DNA of 64,000 bases, taken from positions 220,109,997 through 220,173,996 of the forward strand of contig OZ018317.1 of assembly GCA_963969495.1 (NCBI GenBank), in the 5' to 3' direction. The notes under the pieces are model-generated. The model saw only the letters and a list, made by a program, of their open reading frames with translations, was not told the DNA's origin and did no database searches. This document shows positions 45,629 through 58,254 of this stretch, in pieces. Position 1 is the stretch's first letter. Each line of letters opens with the position of its first letter. The translations under genes were made by a program, and so were the position numbers. The stretch comes from Ceratothoa steindachneri. Its lineage: Eukaryota; Arthropoda; Malacostraca; Isopoda; Cymothoidae.

Positions 45629-45773
45629 ATTACTACAGGGTATCCCACAAGTCCCAGGACACTCCATATACAACTTTTGTACAATTAATAACATATAACA
45701 TATTTAATAACATATTTATACAAAAGTTGTACGTGGTATGTCCTGGGACTTATGGACCACCTTGTAGAGTAAT
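45629..45773. mobile_element. 145-bp MITE with long terminal inverted repeats
   Basis: Left ATTACTACAGGGTATCCCAC... and right (complement) ATTACTCTACAAGGTGGTCC... converge on shared AAGTCCCAGGACA, and the inner arms ACAACTTTTGTA/TACAAAAGTTGT also pair. The AT-rich loop has no coding potential. Ends of the CAGGGTGGTCC type are common in Tc1/mariner-related miniature elements. Confidence 0.75.
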
Positions 45774-46572
45774 GACATTATAAAACACATTTTAAATAAT
45801 TGAGAAAAATATCCAAACGTATGACTAGGTTAGGTTTATCGGATGAGCGAAATATTTTGAAATTTTAGGGCTATACGAAAACATTTAAAACTAAAAGAAA
45901 ATAAGAAAGCATACATATAATACAGGACTTACAAAGCTTAGAAATTAATGCCTTTGGAAAATGTACAAACCTTACTAAACAATGACTGCTCAAAACCTTT
46001 TTTTGAAACCTGTCACCTACTTTCTAATCACCGATATTGCGTCAGTTACGTTCAGTATCGTGCGTAGCACTACAATAAGTGCAGGCGAATATATTTCGGA
46101 AGTATAGTATAATAAAACCGCTGTATAAATCAGGTAAACTTTGTCCCCCACCTAACGATACTTTACTAATTTACTTATATACATATTGGGTAAATATTGT
46201 ACCACTTCATCATGGTATACTATTACTCCAATACGTGCTTAGTGGTGGCTTATTTGGCAAGGCCACGCAATGGTACATATTAGGTCTACAATTTTGTCTT
46301 ACAATCAGCTTTTAGGTATTTTTGCATTGCATTGATATTAAATTATAGTAATTTTTTTAAAGTGATTTTGTGATTAAGTATTTTTTGTAATTAAATTATT
46401 GATTGGTGAATTAAAATTAATTGATTGATAGAATAATAATTGATTGTGGAAGTTCCAATTATTTTTTTACAACTCCTGTTCATAATTCCATTTAACTTTT
46501 AGGTTACAATATCTAGATTTTATAGTTTATTGTTATTAAAAACCCCTTCGCATTAATAAGTGGTTAAAATCA
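45774..46572. other. No recognised gene
   Basis: AT-rich spacer, with a 78-codon plus-strand frame (46079-46315) that I do not recognise. Confidence 0.4.
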
Positions 46573-47165
46573 ATGACTGAAACCTCAGGCACTTCAGAGG
46601 TTGTGAATTCAACAGCAGCTGGACAACGAAGTGGTAACATGGAAAAGCAGATGCTAAGGCTAAGACATCTCACATAAAAAAGAGAAAATCCAATGAAGCT
46701 TATTTACAATACGGATTGACATTTACCTGTACACATAATGAGCATCGACTAATTTGTTTGATTTATAATGAGTGTTTGGTAAGTGAAAGCATGAAACCTA
46801 CAAACTTGAAGAGACATCTTGCCAAAAATCATGCTTCCTCTCCTAATAAGCTTGTAGAGATTTTTGAAAGGATGTTGAAGTCCTCAAAAAAAGCAAATGT
46901 CATCCATGGTAACTCCTGTACTTTCTAACTCGAAACTCTGACAAGCATCTTATGAAGCCTCTTATCTAATTGTAAAGTCTAAAGAAACATTCCCAATCGG
47001 TGAAGAACTTGCTCTACCAATAGCAATCCAAATGACTGAAATTATCTATGGGCAAAAATATGCAGATAAATTAAGAAAAATTCCATGTCAGACACTAAGG
47101 TGGCTAGACGAATTTTGGAAATTATTAAAGACCAATTTGGGCAACTAATTGAAAGAATTAAAGGA
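46573..47165 (+). pseudogene. hAT (ZBED/SCAND3-like) transposase N-terminal fragment
   Basis: After an ATG at 46573 (MTETSGTSEVVNSTAAG) and a frame change, 46716-46928 reads a BED-type finger. It has CLIYNECLVSESMKPTNLKR and HLAKNHASSPNKLVEIFE, with the first Cys pair partly kept and both His present. Next, in another frame, come ASYLIVKSKETFPIGEELAL, PIAIQMTEIIYGQKYADKLR and IDEDIDIDCVVKFN, which continue the SCAND3/ZBED-like order. It ends where the LINE at about 47200 begins. It is a different fragment from the hAT at 31836-33735. Confidence 0.7.
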
Positions 47166-47199
47166 AATTGAAAGTTTTTAATCCAGTTGGATTATTGAT

Positions 47200-49440
47200 G
47201 AAGATATAGATATAGACTGTGTAGTGAAATTCAATTAAATGACAATCTGGGTGAATTTGATTTAGAGGGTTATGATATCTACATTAGACAAAGAAGAGGT
47301 GGGAGTCGTTGTGGGATAATTATTTATATTAGAAATAGCATTGCTTCAAATTTAAATAATTCAATAAAAGAGTAAGAAGTTGAGTCACTGTGGATAGATA
47401 TTAAGGTCAGTAAAAAAAGGATATTACACTTAGCAGCCTTTTACTGATCACCTGGACAGACTCATGATATAGATCAGCTAATGATAAGGGAAATAAGGAG
47501 AAGATGTGAAGCAGATAAATTTATTCTAGGTGACTTTAATTTAAGCACTGTGGATTGGAGAAATATGAGAGCAAGGGATAGAGCAAGGTGTAAGTTTATA
47601 TAATGTTTTGAGGATAATCCTTTAATCAATTTGTGAATATACCAATGAGGGGTGCCAAATAATTAGATCAAGTACCTTTCAAATAATGATAACTTAGTTA
47701 AGGAATTTACTGTAAGTGTAGTATTGGGTAATAGTAAAGATATAATAGTTCGCTTCAACTTGTTCAACAAACCCTGGTATAACTCTAATTTTTCATGGGC
47801 GGTGTAGGATAAACTAAGAAACATGCTGAATAGGTTAACTGTGATGTAAAATTCAGTGGTACTTTTAAGACTATATTAAACGTAGTCAAAGAGCAGAGCA
47901 TCCAAATGAAGGTCATTAGGAAGAAATGTAGGAAGCCATGATGTTGAAATCATGGGATAGCTAAGGAAATTTCTGAGAAGAAAAGATCATACCAAAGATT
48001 ACAGTAGAAATCTACTGTTGAAAATCTGAATCATTATAAGGTAACGAAAAATGACTTAAATTTGATAATTAAAGGACAGTAGAAATTAATTTAGCTCAAA
48101 ATAATAAAAATCCAAGAAAATTCTTTAGCTCTTATAAAGAAGATACATACTAGATTAATGGAGATTGAAGAAATACCTACGGATTGGAAAATAGTGAATC
48201 TATTGGCAATCTTTACGAAGGGAAGTAAAGAGGACCCGAATAACGTTAGAACCGTAACCTTAATATCTATAGTTTGTAGAATTCTTGAGAAGGTAGTTAA
48301 GAAGGGTATTTCTGACCATCTATAAAGATGTAGTTTAATAAGTGATGCTCAGTTTGTTTTTTTAAAGTGTTAGATCATGTTTAAAAAACTACTGAACTTT
48401 ATAGATTAAGTAACTAATTAATTAGATAAGGAAGATAATGTTTATGTAATTTATTTAGATTCTATCAAGGCTTTTCTTAAAGTTTCACATGAGAGACTAG
48501 ATCATAAATTAGAAATGCATGGAATATGTAGGAAAGTTTTGGATTGGATAGCAAAATGTTTGAAAGACCGGAAAAAGAGTGTGGTACCGAAAAGAGTGAG
48601 GTCACATAGGAAGGAAGTTATTATTGTCATCCTCCAAAGATCAGTTATAGGCCCTTTTTTAATCCTATTTTATATAAAAGATCTCGGGGAGGGTGAAAAT
48701 GCCAGTGTCATCTTTGCTGATGACAAAAAATGGCAAGAAGAGTAAATGAAGTTGAGACTAACATTAAAGTGCAGAGTAACTAAAATAAGTTAATAGATTG
48801 GACACAAAAAGTGTCAAAGAATATTAAATTTAAAAAATCTAAAGTAGTTAACATGGGAAGAGATAATATAAAATTTAGCTATGAAATGGATGGAGATTGG
48901 CTGAATTTACTAGAGAATTAGAAAGACTTAGGAGTATTAGTAGATGGGTGAATAAAGTTTTCTGGGAAGTGTATTGAGGCAAAGAACTGAGCAAATAGAG
49001 TTTTCTAGTTCATTAAAAGGAATGTTAGTTACAAAACTAAGAGCTTATACTTAAACTATAAACGTATAACTCATATGTCCGCCACCCTTTATATATGATA
49101 TCGAAATGTTAGAATCAGTGTAACTGAGGGCAACAAAGATGATACGTGCCCAGAAGTATTTCTAAAATATAGTTAAGTTGAGGTTGCTAAATATGTTCTT
49201 AATTGAGAGATGTGTGAGTGAGATATGATTGAGCTTTTTAAAATTTGTTCTGGGATAGATAAGTTAGATTTTAACATCACTCAAAAAGGTTTAAAAAAAC
49301 AGATTTTTAGTTTGAATGTGAGAAAGTATTCTTTCACCAAAAGACTGTGGTATATTACTAAATTCTTTTACCAAAGGAGACAATAGGCAGTCTAAACCTA
49401 AATGTTTTCGTTTTCTAGTGCACGTTAGATGAGTAAAATT
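47200..49440 (+). mobile_element. CR1/L2-like LINE, nearly full second ORF, decayed
   Basis: The endonuclease part reads YDIYIRQRRGGSRCGIIIYI, VESLWIDIKVSK, HLAAFY-SPGQ and CEADKFILGDFNLSTVDW (the GDFN motif of AP-type nucleases) at about 47270-47560. The RT part has IPTDWKIVNLLAIFTKGSKE, DSIKAFLKVSHERLDHKL, LDWIAKCLKDRKKSVV, and VIGPFLILFYIKDLGEG followed by VIFADD (about 48650-48730), so the catalytic FADD survives. The thumb region continues to IIKFFYQRRQ near 49390. Many stops and frameshifts. Its start abuts a hAT fragment. Confidence 0.8.
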
Positions 49441-52400
49441 GGAGGGTAGGTTTTCCTGGTTTTTAAGTTGTATTTGTGCAAATTACATATTTATATTTTA
49501 ATTGGGGTATATATTATATTATTGATATGTGCATTGCATGATTTAGTTTTTTTTACAAGACATCATTATAGTGATACCCTTTTAAACAGTAGCTGTATTA
49601 TTTAGCTCTCGACAAGCCATGAATGGGACTTCGTTTTGAGCAGTTCAGACACAATCTTGTAGATGAACTTTATAGTTTGTGCTCTTTATGGACTCAGTTT
49701 ACCTCTGATAGACCCTTATGGCTTTTGTTATCCGTTGAATTACGCTATGTTATGTACTTCTAATGGACGCTATAGCGTGCCTTATGGAACTCCTAAGATT
49801 CACGTAATTAGAGAAACACTTAGGCTCATGTTCGTAGTTTTGTGCAAGATCATTTTAATTTTTGTTCCTTTGCCTAACGTTTCGCTCAAGTGGTTTACGA
49901 TATAATATATCTTTCGCTCGACTTACTTCCAATCGATTGTTTTTTATCGCTTGGTTAACGTCTTTTATGTCATGGAATTGATTTTATGATTTGGTTGATA
50001 ATCCACCGTTGAATGATTTACTGCGGTAGAATTAAATCAAGATATCTTTAATAATGTTGAAGCTACATCTATGTTAGTTAATATAACCATAATTACTTTT
50101 AGGCAGGAAAGTGAAATGAAAAAAAAATTGTAACTTACAGTGGACTAGATTTTTACTTTTATTTCACTATGTAACATAATTTTATTTTTACTTTTTTGTA
50201 TTACTGGGAAGAAATGTTATTTTCTAATTACCTTTGCTTAGAATGTATTGAAAATGGATATAATTATCTTTGAACTTTACTTTTTTGTTGATAAATTATA
50301 TAGAAAATAATTACATTTTACTTTCATTACTGAAGAGGAAGTTTAAATCTAATTTGTTCCAAGAAACATTCCACCAGGTCTTTAACCACAAACAACGAGT
50401 ATTTGTGGTCACAAACTGGATGAAGAGACAACGCATTAAATAGGCCCAAGATTTCTTTAAGCTACTTCATACAGCCATCGACTCGATCCACCATTTAGAA
50501 CAAATACCAAATGCGCATTTCTCTAAAAAATGTTTAACACCTTCTTTCATACTCTTTTGGATTTAAAGAGGAACGGAAAGGAAGGTGTTAAATCTCATGA
50601 AGAGGCAAAATACAACCTGGGAGAGAGAGCAGTAGTTTTTCTTGTGGGGCATTGGGGTCGGCAGTTTTAGGCCCTCCTCCAGGTTTCAGTTGTAGCCTGG
50701 GCATTACCATTTCCAGCCCATTCGCCCCCTTACTCGAAAACAATCGAAAAGATGAGTCAAAATTTAACCCATAGTTGTTCATGGCCACGAATAAATTATT
50801 AAATATGTTATGAGAAATCATCATGGAAATGTGCCATTATCTGTCATGAAGAATAGAATCTGAGTGCCAGAATTATCATTAAATTGAATTAATGGGGAGA
50901 GGGGTCATCGTCGCACATCGGTGGTGCTGACCTTTGGGGATGTACAGGATTTGTCCTGTGTTCTCGACACTAACATCAATGGAACCCCCTCTGTCTGTAC
51001 ATGTTTGACGCACAAATAATGCCAAAGCTACACCGTAATTAACGCAAAAAATTCAACTTTGATGGTTTCAGGATGGTGTTTCCACTCACCTAAGCAGATC
51101 GAGATTATGAGAAAGATTGGGAGAAATATCTTGTGGCCACTCAATAATTTGAGCGGCCACAAGACCATTAGATTCTACACCTGACGATCTTATCCTGTGT
51201 TGAAATTTAGAGAATATAGTGTGCACCACCGCATCAAATTGAAAGAAAGAATACCTACTTGTTCCACAAAAATATACTAATTAATAAAAAATGTCGTGCG
51301 AGCTCTCAAGCTCAACGGTGTATGATAATGAATGGAGGACATGCGGAGGATAATGATGTTTAAGATTCAATTATTTTGCTTTCTTGCGCAAACTCGATGA
51401 AAAGGACAATGAATGTTGATTTTTTTTATAAGAAACTTAATTTATAATTTCCATCCTACCTGAATATGAAAAGCCTCTTATGTGCTCCTCGCACACAGGG
51501 CCTGAACTTTAGGAAAACGCTCAAGAATATGTACACGTGGTAATATAAATTATATCTTTATATAATTTATATTTTTAACAAAATTCAATTGAGCTTATTG
51601 CAATTTTTTGCATTTTTCATGCCATTTATATTCATTATTAGACAAGCAAGTAGGAGAACTTGAAATTCTTCAATACACTAAAAAAATAAAACAGTTGAAA
51701 GAAAATCACTTTAATTTATTCTTTTTGAGAGTTTTTACGCTTTTTTTAAAGATCCTAATCGATGATTACATAATCATGAGATCTTAACGTGGGTAAACAG
51801 ACCAGGTCGATCAGGAACTTTGGCAACATAGTCCAAACATATAAGAATGAAATAAACAACAAAAAGAACAAAGAGTAATGTTATGTGAGGAAGTAGGCCA
51901 ATTAACTCAGATCTATAATTTACAAGTTAAAACCAGTGGAACTTCGCTGAATAGCGTTCGTAAAGTGTCGTGCAATTTGTCGCTGATGGGCTAAAGGTTA
52001 CTATTGCCTCGGGCCATGATGAGCAAAATGGCACTAATGAAAATGTATTCTCGCTAAATCAAAGAAAACTCACCCTCCCAATAAGAAGGAAAACCAGATT
52101 CACCCACTCTTTCATTATTCTTCACCCTTCCCAGCCAAATTACCATCCATTTTATATATAAATATTTTAAATATAGTTCACCTTGATGTTGGTACTTGTA
52201 GACAATTAATTTCACGAATTTGGGTATTATATATTAGATCTAATGTAGAGATGACTATTTAAGGTACCCGGGTCAAATAGGCAAAGAATTGCGTGTATGA
52301 GTAAAACAAAACGCATCTAATTAATGTACGTCTAATCTTTGGACCTGTGTTGATGAATTAGTTATCTCAGTAAAAACTTCTGGGGCGAATATTCTAGAAT

Positions 52401-52502
52401 GTTTCTCGGTTGTATCCCTATCTAGCTCTAATATCAACCCTGAATTGCTTTCTCTTGCTTCATTTATTATCACTTTATCATCATCTTCACTAACACTGAA
52501 AA
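49441..52502. other. About 3 kb with no recognised gene
   Basis: AT-rich; frames under about 80 codons. A small hairpin (TTAACACCTTC / GAAGGTGTTAA, near 50528-50590) is the only structure seen. Confidence 0.45.
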
Positions 52503-52930
52503 TTAAGAAGGGGACTTTTTTGAGTATTTGAATAATAATTTAATCTTAGTTTGGTTATGACTGATGTAAGAATATTCTAAATTTTTATCAAGGTAATTTC
52601 AAGGAATTTCTTTAGAGTTTGAAAATAAAAAATGATTAAGTTCAGAACAAATTATGATTATCCAATGTTTTATAATGTTTTAAAAGAAAATGAATTATAA
52701 TTGGTGAAGTTCGGAAAATTTATTAAATTTAAGCAAGGCTGCTTTTATATTTTATCTTCTTCTATAACTCTATGAGTCTGTATTTTGAGCAACGGGATTT
52801 TTTGAAAGGGGTGAAATTTAGTTTACAAGTTTTTTTTATAATTCTTATAATTGGTGAAGTTCAGAAAATTTATATAAAATTAACCATGGTTACTTTTTTT
52901 TAGATTTTAAATTTTAATCTTAGTAGTTAA
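52503..52930. repeat. Dispersed repeat A, copy 2
   Basis: Same orientation and order of motifs as 17212-17560 (GAGTATTTGAATAATAATTT, CTTAGTTTGGTTATGACT, several AATTGGTGAAGTTCAGAAAA units). It is longer here because of a GCAAGGCTGC-containing insertion near 52730. Confidence 0.8.
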
Positions 52931-53948
52931 GCGCAAACTCACCCTCCCCGCATAGGGGGTAGTGACGAAGCCATTGCCTGTTTAGCCGTATAAATAAATT
53001 CAGAAAATATAAAAAGAACATTGTAATCAAATAGTGCCCCATCCCCCCAAAAAAAACTTCTTAACAAAATTTCAGCAGTTTGATTGGTCTGGTTTAAATA
53101 ATGTATAAGTTATATATTTTATTAAAATTTCCGCAATTCTCAAAGAAATTTAAAAGTACTCATCATTTTGACAACAGGGATATACTAGTATCTTAAAATT
53201 AATCATTTCATAAGACTATATTATTCGAAAGAGTAGAATTACAAGATGATTTGCAAAGGTCTTTTTTAAATAATAATGTTTATAACATTTATCAGTTAAA
53301 AAACCAGGCTACTTCATAGTCAATGAAATCAACTTGAAGGCTGAGTCAACCCTAGGGTAGGAATTCCCTTCGACGCTTTCATTTTCTAGGTCTCGTCGAT
53401 ACGAGTCTATAAACTTGAAATCAGCTTCTCTAAAATCACGTGTTAGATTTTATAAAAGAGCTTGAAGTCTTATTTCCCTGGATCACTCTTTATAATCAAT
53501 ACATATAATCTATAAAAAAATTCTTTATTCTCGTTTAAAATGGCAGATAATATAATAAGAAAAATAAGGTAATTTCATTTTAGCAACTTTTTTATCTTCC
53601 GCTAAATACGGGAGACATTTCTATTATAGAGGAAATTTTTTGGAGTAGACGGAAACTAACATACCCGTTAACTTTTTTGTGCCCTATTCGTTGAAGTATG
53701 ATTTAACTCCTTCCCTTGACTATTTAACTCCTTCGCCTGACTATTCTATAATTAAAAAAGAGTTAAGAATTTGAGTTTTGAAAAATTAAATCAGATAAAA
53801 AGGCGAAATGTGGGTTTAAATTAGCACCACGTAAAGTTTGGCAAGTTACGGAGGGCAATTAAAAATGACGTCTTAAATTACGAATCGTATCTGAAACGCA
53901 ATACGCCTTTTGCGACAATTATTTTGTTCATTGGAGAAGTCCGGTACA
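52931..53948. other. No recognised gene
   Basis: AT-rich spacer; nothing named. Confidence 0.45.
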
Positions 53949-53961
53949 TACACACACACTC

Positions 53962-54057
<96 letters not shown>

Positions 54058-54110
54058 GTATATGAATATATATGTATGTATATGTATATATATGTATATA
54101 TATATATGTA

Positions 54111-54172
<62 letters not shown>

Positions 54173-54190
54173 TAGATAGATAGATAGATA
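53949..54190. repeat. Composite (TA)n / (TATG)n / (GATA)n microsatellite, ~240 bp
   Basis: ACACACAC, then two long TA runs separated by TATGTATATG-type variants, ending in five or six GATA units. It is the longest simple-repeat block in the window. Confidence 0.97.
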
Positions 54191-54719
54191 TACTAGCATA
54201 TGTAGTATGGCGTTGGCGGGAATAAAAAGCCATTCGCAAATTAATAGAGATGTATATAGTTTGAAATTCTTACATTGTGGTACAAAAATATATTTACTTG
54301 ATGATTATTGTTATTATTATTTGTGCGGAGGAGAAGAAAGATTCACGAGAGTTGCGCACCCTCCCCATAATATAATATACGCGCACCCTTGAATGACCAT
54401 TAGTTATGAGCAAACAACGTTGCGGCCGCAGGAACCGATGGAGCTTCTTTCAATACAGATTCAAGAGCGACTTTTTTGAAAGGACTAATTAGAAAAAGGG
54501 CCCAGCGTCCTCATTTGCCGCTCACTTAAAAAGTATAGAAAATATATTGGACTACAAATGTTAATTACGGTGAATAAATAAGACGAAGCAAAGATACAAA
54601 TGAATGTCCATCTGCATAAACCACCTCAACCGTGAATAATAAGCTCAGAATAATTTCATGAAACGTTGTACTCGGGTAATTCATCCTTAGTGTACATTTG
54701 ATGAATAAATATAAACGAT
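54191..54719. other. No recognised gene
   Basis: Spacer between simple repeats; nothing named. Confidence 0.4.
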
Positions 54720-55600
54720 ATTTCTTTCTAATTTGGCCTCAACCCACTTGAATCTCATTCGTGCTTACACCACCCACAATTTCAATCCCATTCGTAACTA
54801 ATTACCCACGCCTACATTTGAATTTCATTCGTACTTGTTGCTCCTCAATTTAAATCTTGTTCGTTCTGACATCACCAACAATTTCAATCTCACTCGTGAA
54901 TACACTACAATTTTAAAACTCCTTAGTGCTCTCTAGCTTCACAATTATAATCCAATTCCACCTTACACCTGTAATTTGAATCCCATTCAAACATAAATCT
55001 TTCGCAAATTAAATTCCATTTGTGCTACTCCTCTCCTCCTGCAATTTTAATCAAATTCGCGCAAACATTGCATGCAATTTGAACAATCTCAGTCCTGATT
55101 ACACCTCCTGCAATTTGAATCCCATAGCCTTGCAAAATTAGAATCTCATGGTATTTAGATACTTGCCAATTTAATTCTCTCTCATGATAACAATCCTGGT
55201 AAGTTAAATCTCTCTTATCTTTTAATCCTGCAATTTGAAACTTTTGCGTATTTCTATTCTCCTAATTGAAATCACATTTGTGCGGATATCATCCTCAATT
55301 TGAATCTCATCTGTGAACACACACTACAATTTTAATCTCATTCATGTTCACCCCCCTCTCCATTCCTTCCGTCATTTGAATATCATTCGTGCTAAAACCC
55401 TCCCCAATTTAAATCACAATCAGGCGGACATCATTTGCAATTTTAATCTCATTCATGCCTCTTTCTTTCCCCTTCCGCAATTTGAATCTCATTCGTGCCT
55501 ACACCCTCTTCAATTTAAATCACATTCATGCCGATATCATTTGCAAATTTAATCTCATTCCTGTTCCCTCTCCCCCACACACAATTTGATTATTTTAGGT
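54720..55600. repeat. Divergent ~30-35-bp minisatellite
   Basis: CAATTTGAATCTCATTCGTG and variants recur about 25 times at 28-40-bp intervals, separated by C-rich linkers of the ACACCCTCC kind. Open frames through it simply read the repeat (NFNLIH...). Confidence 0.85.
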
Positions 55601-56258
55601 GTAATTCCTTTTAAAAACTCAAATAGCCGCTGATACCTGTCTGCGCACTTCCCTCCCCCACACACAGAAGCATCTTTGATTCTTTGAAACAATCAGTTAC
55701 AAAAACAAGTCTGAACCGTTGCTAATTGTGTAGTCAAATGAGAACAAGAGGGAAAACTGCGGTTTAAGTGTCAAGGGAAGAGATGATAGAAGCGGCAAAT
55801 ATAAGATAATAACAAGGCTGACTATGACACTACAAGTTATTGCAATATTGATGGTAGCAGTAATGATAATCATAGTACAAAATTGCTTTAAATAGAGGAA
55901 TAGAAAAAGGGTGTGAGAGGGGTGGGGGATTGGCTCAGTTAGTCGCTCTAGATTGCAATGCGTGACTATTGCTTTACCTCTATTGGCTCGAAATGGCCGT
56001 GAGCTTCTTCTGTGATGGAAGATGAAAATTGAGTTCTTTTCTCTCGTGAATGGGCCACGTCATGTATACAAATAGGTTTCCAATATGATGGAAATTTCCT
56101 CGAGACCGCCGTAAAAACTTGGAGGATTTCTTACTTTCTTGTAACTCCTTGTAAATTAATTGGAGGTTTATCAAACCAGAAGAAAATTCCATAAGTCATA
56201 AATATTTGTTAATGATTCAGAAAATATTTATCTTCCATTAGGAAGAGGAAGTTTAAAA
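55601..56258. other. No recognised gene
   Basis: Spacer. GGCTCAGTTAGTCGCTC near 55934 resembles an A box but no B box follows. Confidence 0.4.
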
Positions 56259-56602
56259 ATGTGTTCAATTTATGTGCCCGTGCTACAACATAGATATGCG
56301 CAAGCTAACGCAAATGAACTGAGAGACATTGACAAAAAATTATCCACGCTAAGGACTGTCAAGTGTAGCATAGGCAACCGTGGTGCAGCTGACATCTGGG
56401 ATGTCGTGTACCCTCCAGGCCTCAACGCGCACAGTTTGGCGTGTTTTCCCAATCCTAATGTACGCAGGTCTATCTGGTGTTCTAGCTTTCTATCTTCTCC
56501 ATATTTCACTTCCCATATTTCTACTCTGTTTTTACAGATGTCTCCTTACAAACTGTCGGAGGAAGATGCACTCGTTGGTTTTGAGAGGAGATTTTCATTC
56601 TG
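56259..56602 (+). CDS. Unrecognised 114-codon frame, possible exon pair
   Basis: The frame starts MCSIYVPVLQHRYAQANANE and includes RDIDKKLSTLRTVKCS and AADIWDVVYPPGLNAHSL, with balanced, protein-like composition unlike its AT-rich surroundings. Inside it, TTTTTACAG followed by ATGTCTCC (about 56530-56545) looks like a 3' splice site after a pyrimidine-rich run, so part of the open frame could be intron. No family recognised and no neighbouring exon identified. Confidence 0.2.
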
Positions 56603-56807
56603 AAGTTCTTAATAATAAGCACAAACCTACTGCAGACCTCTTTTCTCAATAAATTCATGCGTGTTACTTTCTGACCGATTAAAATTTAATGAGATAGGTT
56701 GGGAAGTCCCTCTTCCACGCCCTTATTCACCAACTATTTACAACTTCTCTTAAGTGGTAATGTTTGCTCTGACAAGCAGGAGATGCAAAATGAAGATATC
56801 AAAGATA

Positions 56808-56935
56808 TCAAGAGAGGAATCCACTGCTAAGTTAAATGTGGGAGAGGTGTGTAAATAATATTGGAAAATACTTTGATCGATAAATGTATTTTTTCTAAAT
56901 TTAAAAATTAATTTACTTTCTTTTTAATAAAATGA
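56808..56935. repeat. Dispersed repeat B, copy 2
   Basis: Counterpart of 29750-29880 in the same orientation; AATCCACTGCT and ACTTTGAT blocks are shared. Confidence 0.6.
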
Positions 56936-57776
56936 CATTAATTTATTGACAACCTAATATAGCTTTTGCAAGGTACGGAAACGTTGGGTGGAATTAAGAA
57001 CGACTTTCCCTGCTTCAGTCTTGCCTGCTAAATGATCAATTTCCCTTTCACGGTCTTCAGAAATGGACCGTCCTCGGGGAATTTCTTTCTTTGAGAATCG
57101 CCATGACCAATATGGCGAAATATATTGTTAATACCAAGAAATTACTTGCCAGAATTATAGGGAATAAAATGTTTTTTCCGTTTCTTCTTCCAAATCGGCG
57201 CTTCATTCAGCAGAAAGATTTAAGTGGCTTTGTGTTGTCCCTCCGTGGCCTACGGAAAGTTGCAAACTGTCGCTGATTGGAGGTAAGAAACCGCCATTCT
57301 CTCTACCGCTTTCTTCCCCACTAGGACAAACCCCTGCTGCCCTCGGTCTCACCAATGATTGCCATCCTGATCTATATATAGTTTAAAGAATCCGGACGAG
57401 GGAAGACACACAAGTGAAGTGAATAGGTGGCGTTATTAATAAATAAAGTAAATTAATTCTACGATGTTACGGAAGTGCGTACACTGAGCAAATGATCGAT
57501 GGACTTTGTGATCAAATGTATGTGCGTGTGTAGTAAGTAGAAAAATTGGATGATAGACGTGGCTGGATATGACGTGTAAAAGGGGCTGAGGAAGACCATT
57601 AGCTCTGGGTTGAAGTCATACCATGGTAAGATTTTTATACCCTTGTTGCTATGGCGATGAATCCAACAAGTTGTTACATGACGTTACCAAGCCGAGCTTT
57701 GGAAGGCTTTTGCCATCGGGGTCATGGGCTCACTCCCTAATGAAGGGTTTACTTCTCCGTCGGACCAAAGAGTCCT
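56936..57776. other. No recognised gene
   Basis: Mixed-composition spacer; a 61-codon frame at 57091-57276 is not recognised. Confidence 0.4.
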
Positions 57777-57965
57777 CACGGATCGCTGGTACATCTTTTT
57801 GGGCCACGTTCACAAATTATTGATTTTTTTCTCGTCGTGGCCTTTTGGATATGAAAGTCAGAGATAGCAGCTCCTCTCGAGTACTCTGCTTGAAGTGACT
57901 TGAAGCGAAGAAAGGTGATAATATCTTCACTTAAAAGGGCTTTAATTGGAATTGTGCGTTAGTTT
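57777..57965 (-). pseudogene. Dispersed repeat C, copy 1, with coding trace
   Basis: It aligns with 61796-61990. On the minus strand both translate to related peptides: HFKQSTREELLSLTFISKR here versus DYFKQRSREELLSLVLMHKR there, then NVAQKDVPAIREDSL versus NLSPKYVSAFRDDHL. Similar spacing in two copies suggests the remains of one protein, possibly a transposon ORF. Family not recognised. Confidence 0.5.
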
Positions 57966-58254
57966 TTAATCGGTTCTTTTTATTCTTCATTTCTGATATT
58001 AACATATATCAATACCCTCTTCGATGGGTATGATGGTGAAGGGTATCCTGATTAAATATTTTGGAAGTGTAGAAGTTTGTTACTATCCAAAATCTACATT
58101 TAGTGGAATTATTTTTTTTTAATTGAAATGCTGAGCAATCAATCGATACTAATAATTCAATAATATTCATTAAAATTAGTAAACTTAAACTTAACAACAA
58201 TGGGTAGCCACGAACACCCCTGCAGCCTGCAGGGATGAAAACTTGAACCGATTC
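57966..58254. other. AT-rich spacer
   Basis: Nothing recognised before the satellite array begins. Confidence 0.4.

Noticed and set aside
55313..55552. 79-codon frame of repeated NFNLIH-type units
   Set aside because: It reads the minisatellite monomer; no independent coding evidence.
55926..55990. tRNA-like SINE head
   Set aside because: Only an A-box-like GGCTCAGTTAGTCG is present; no B box follows.
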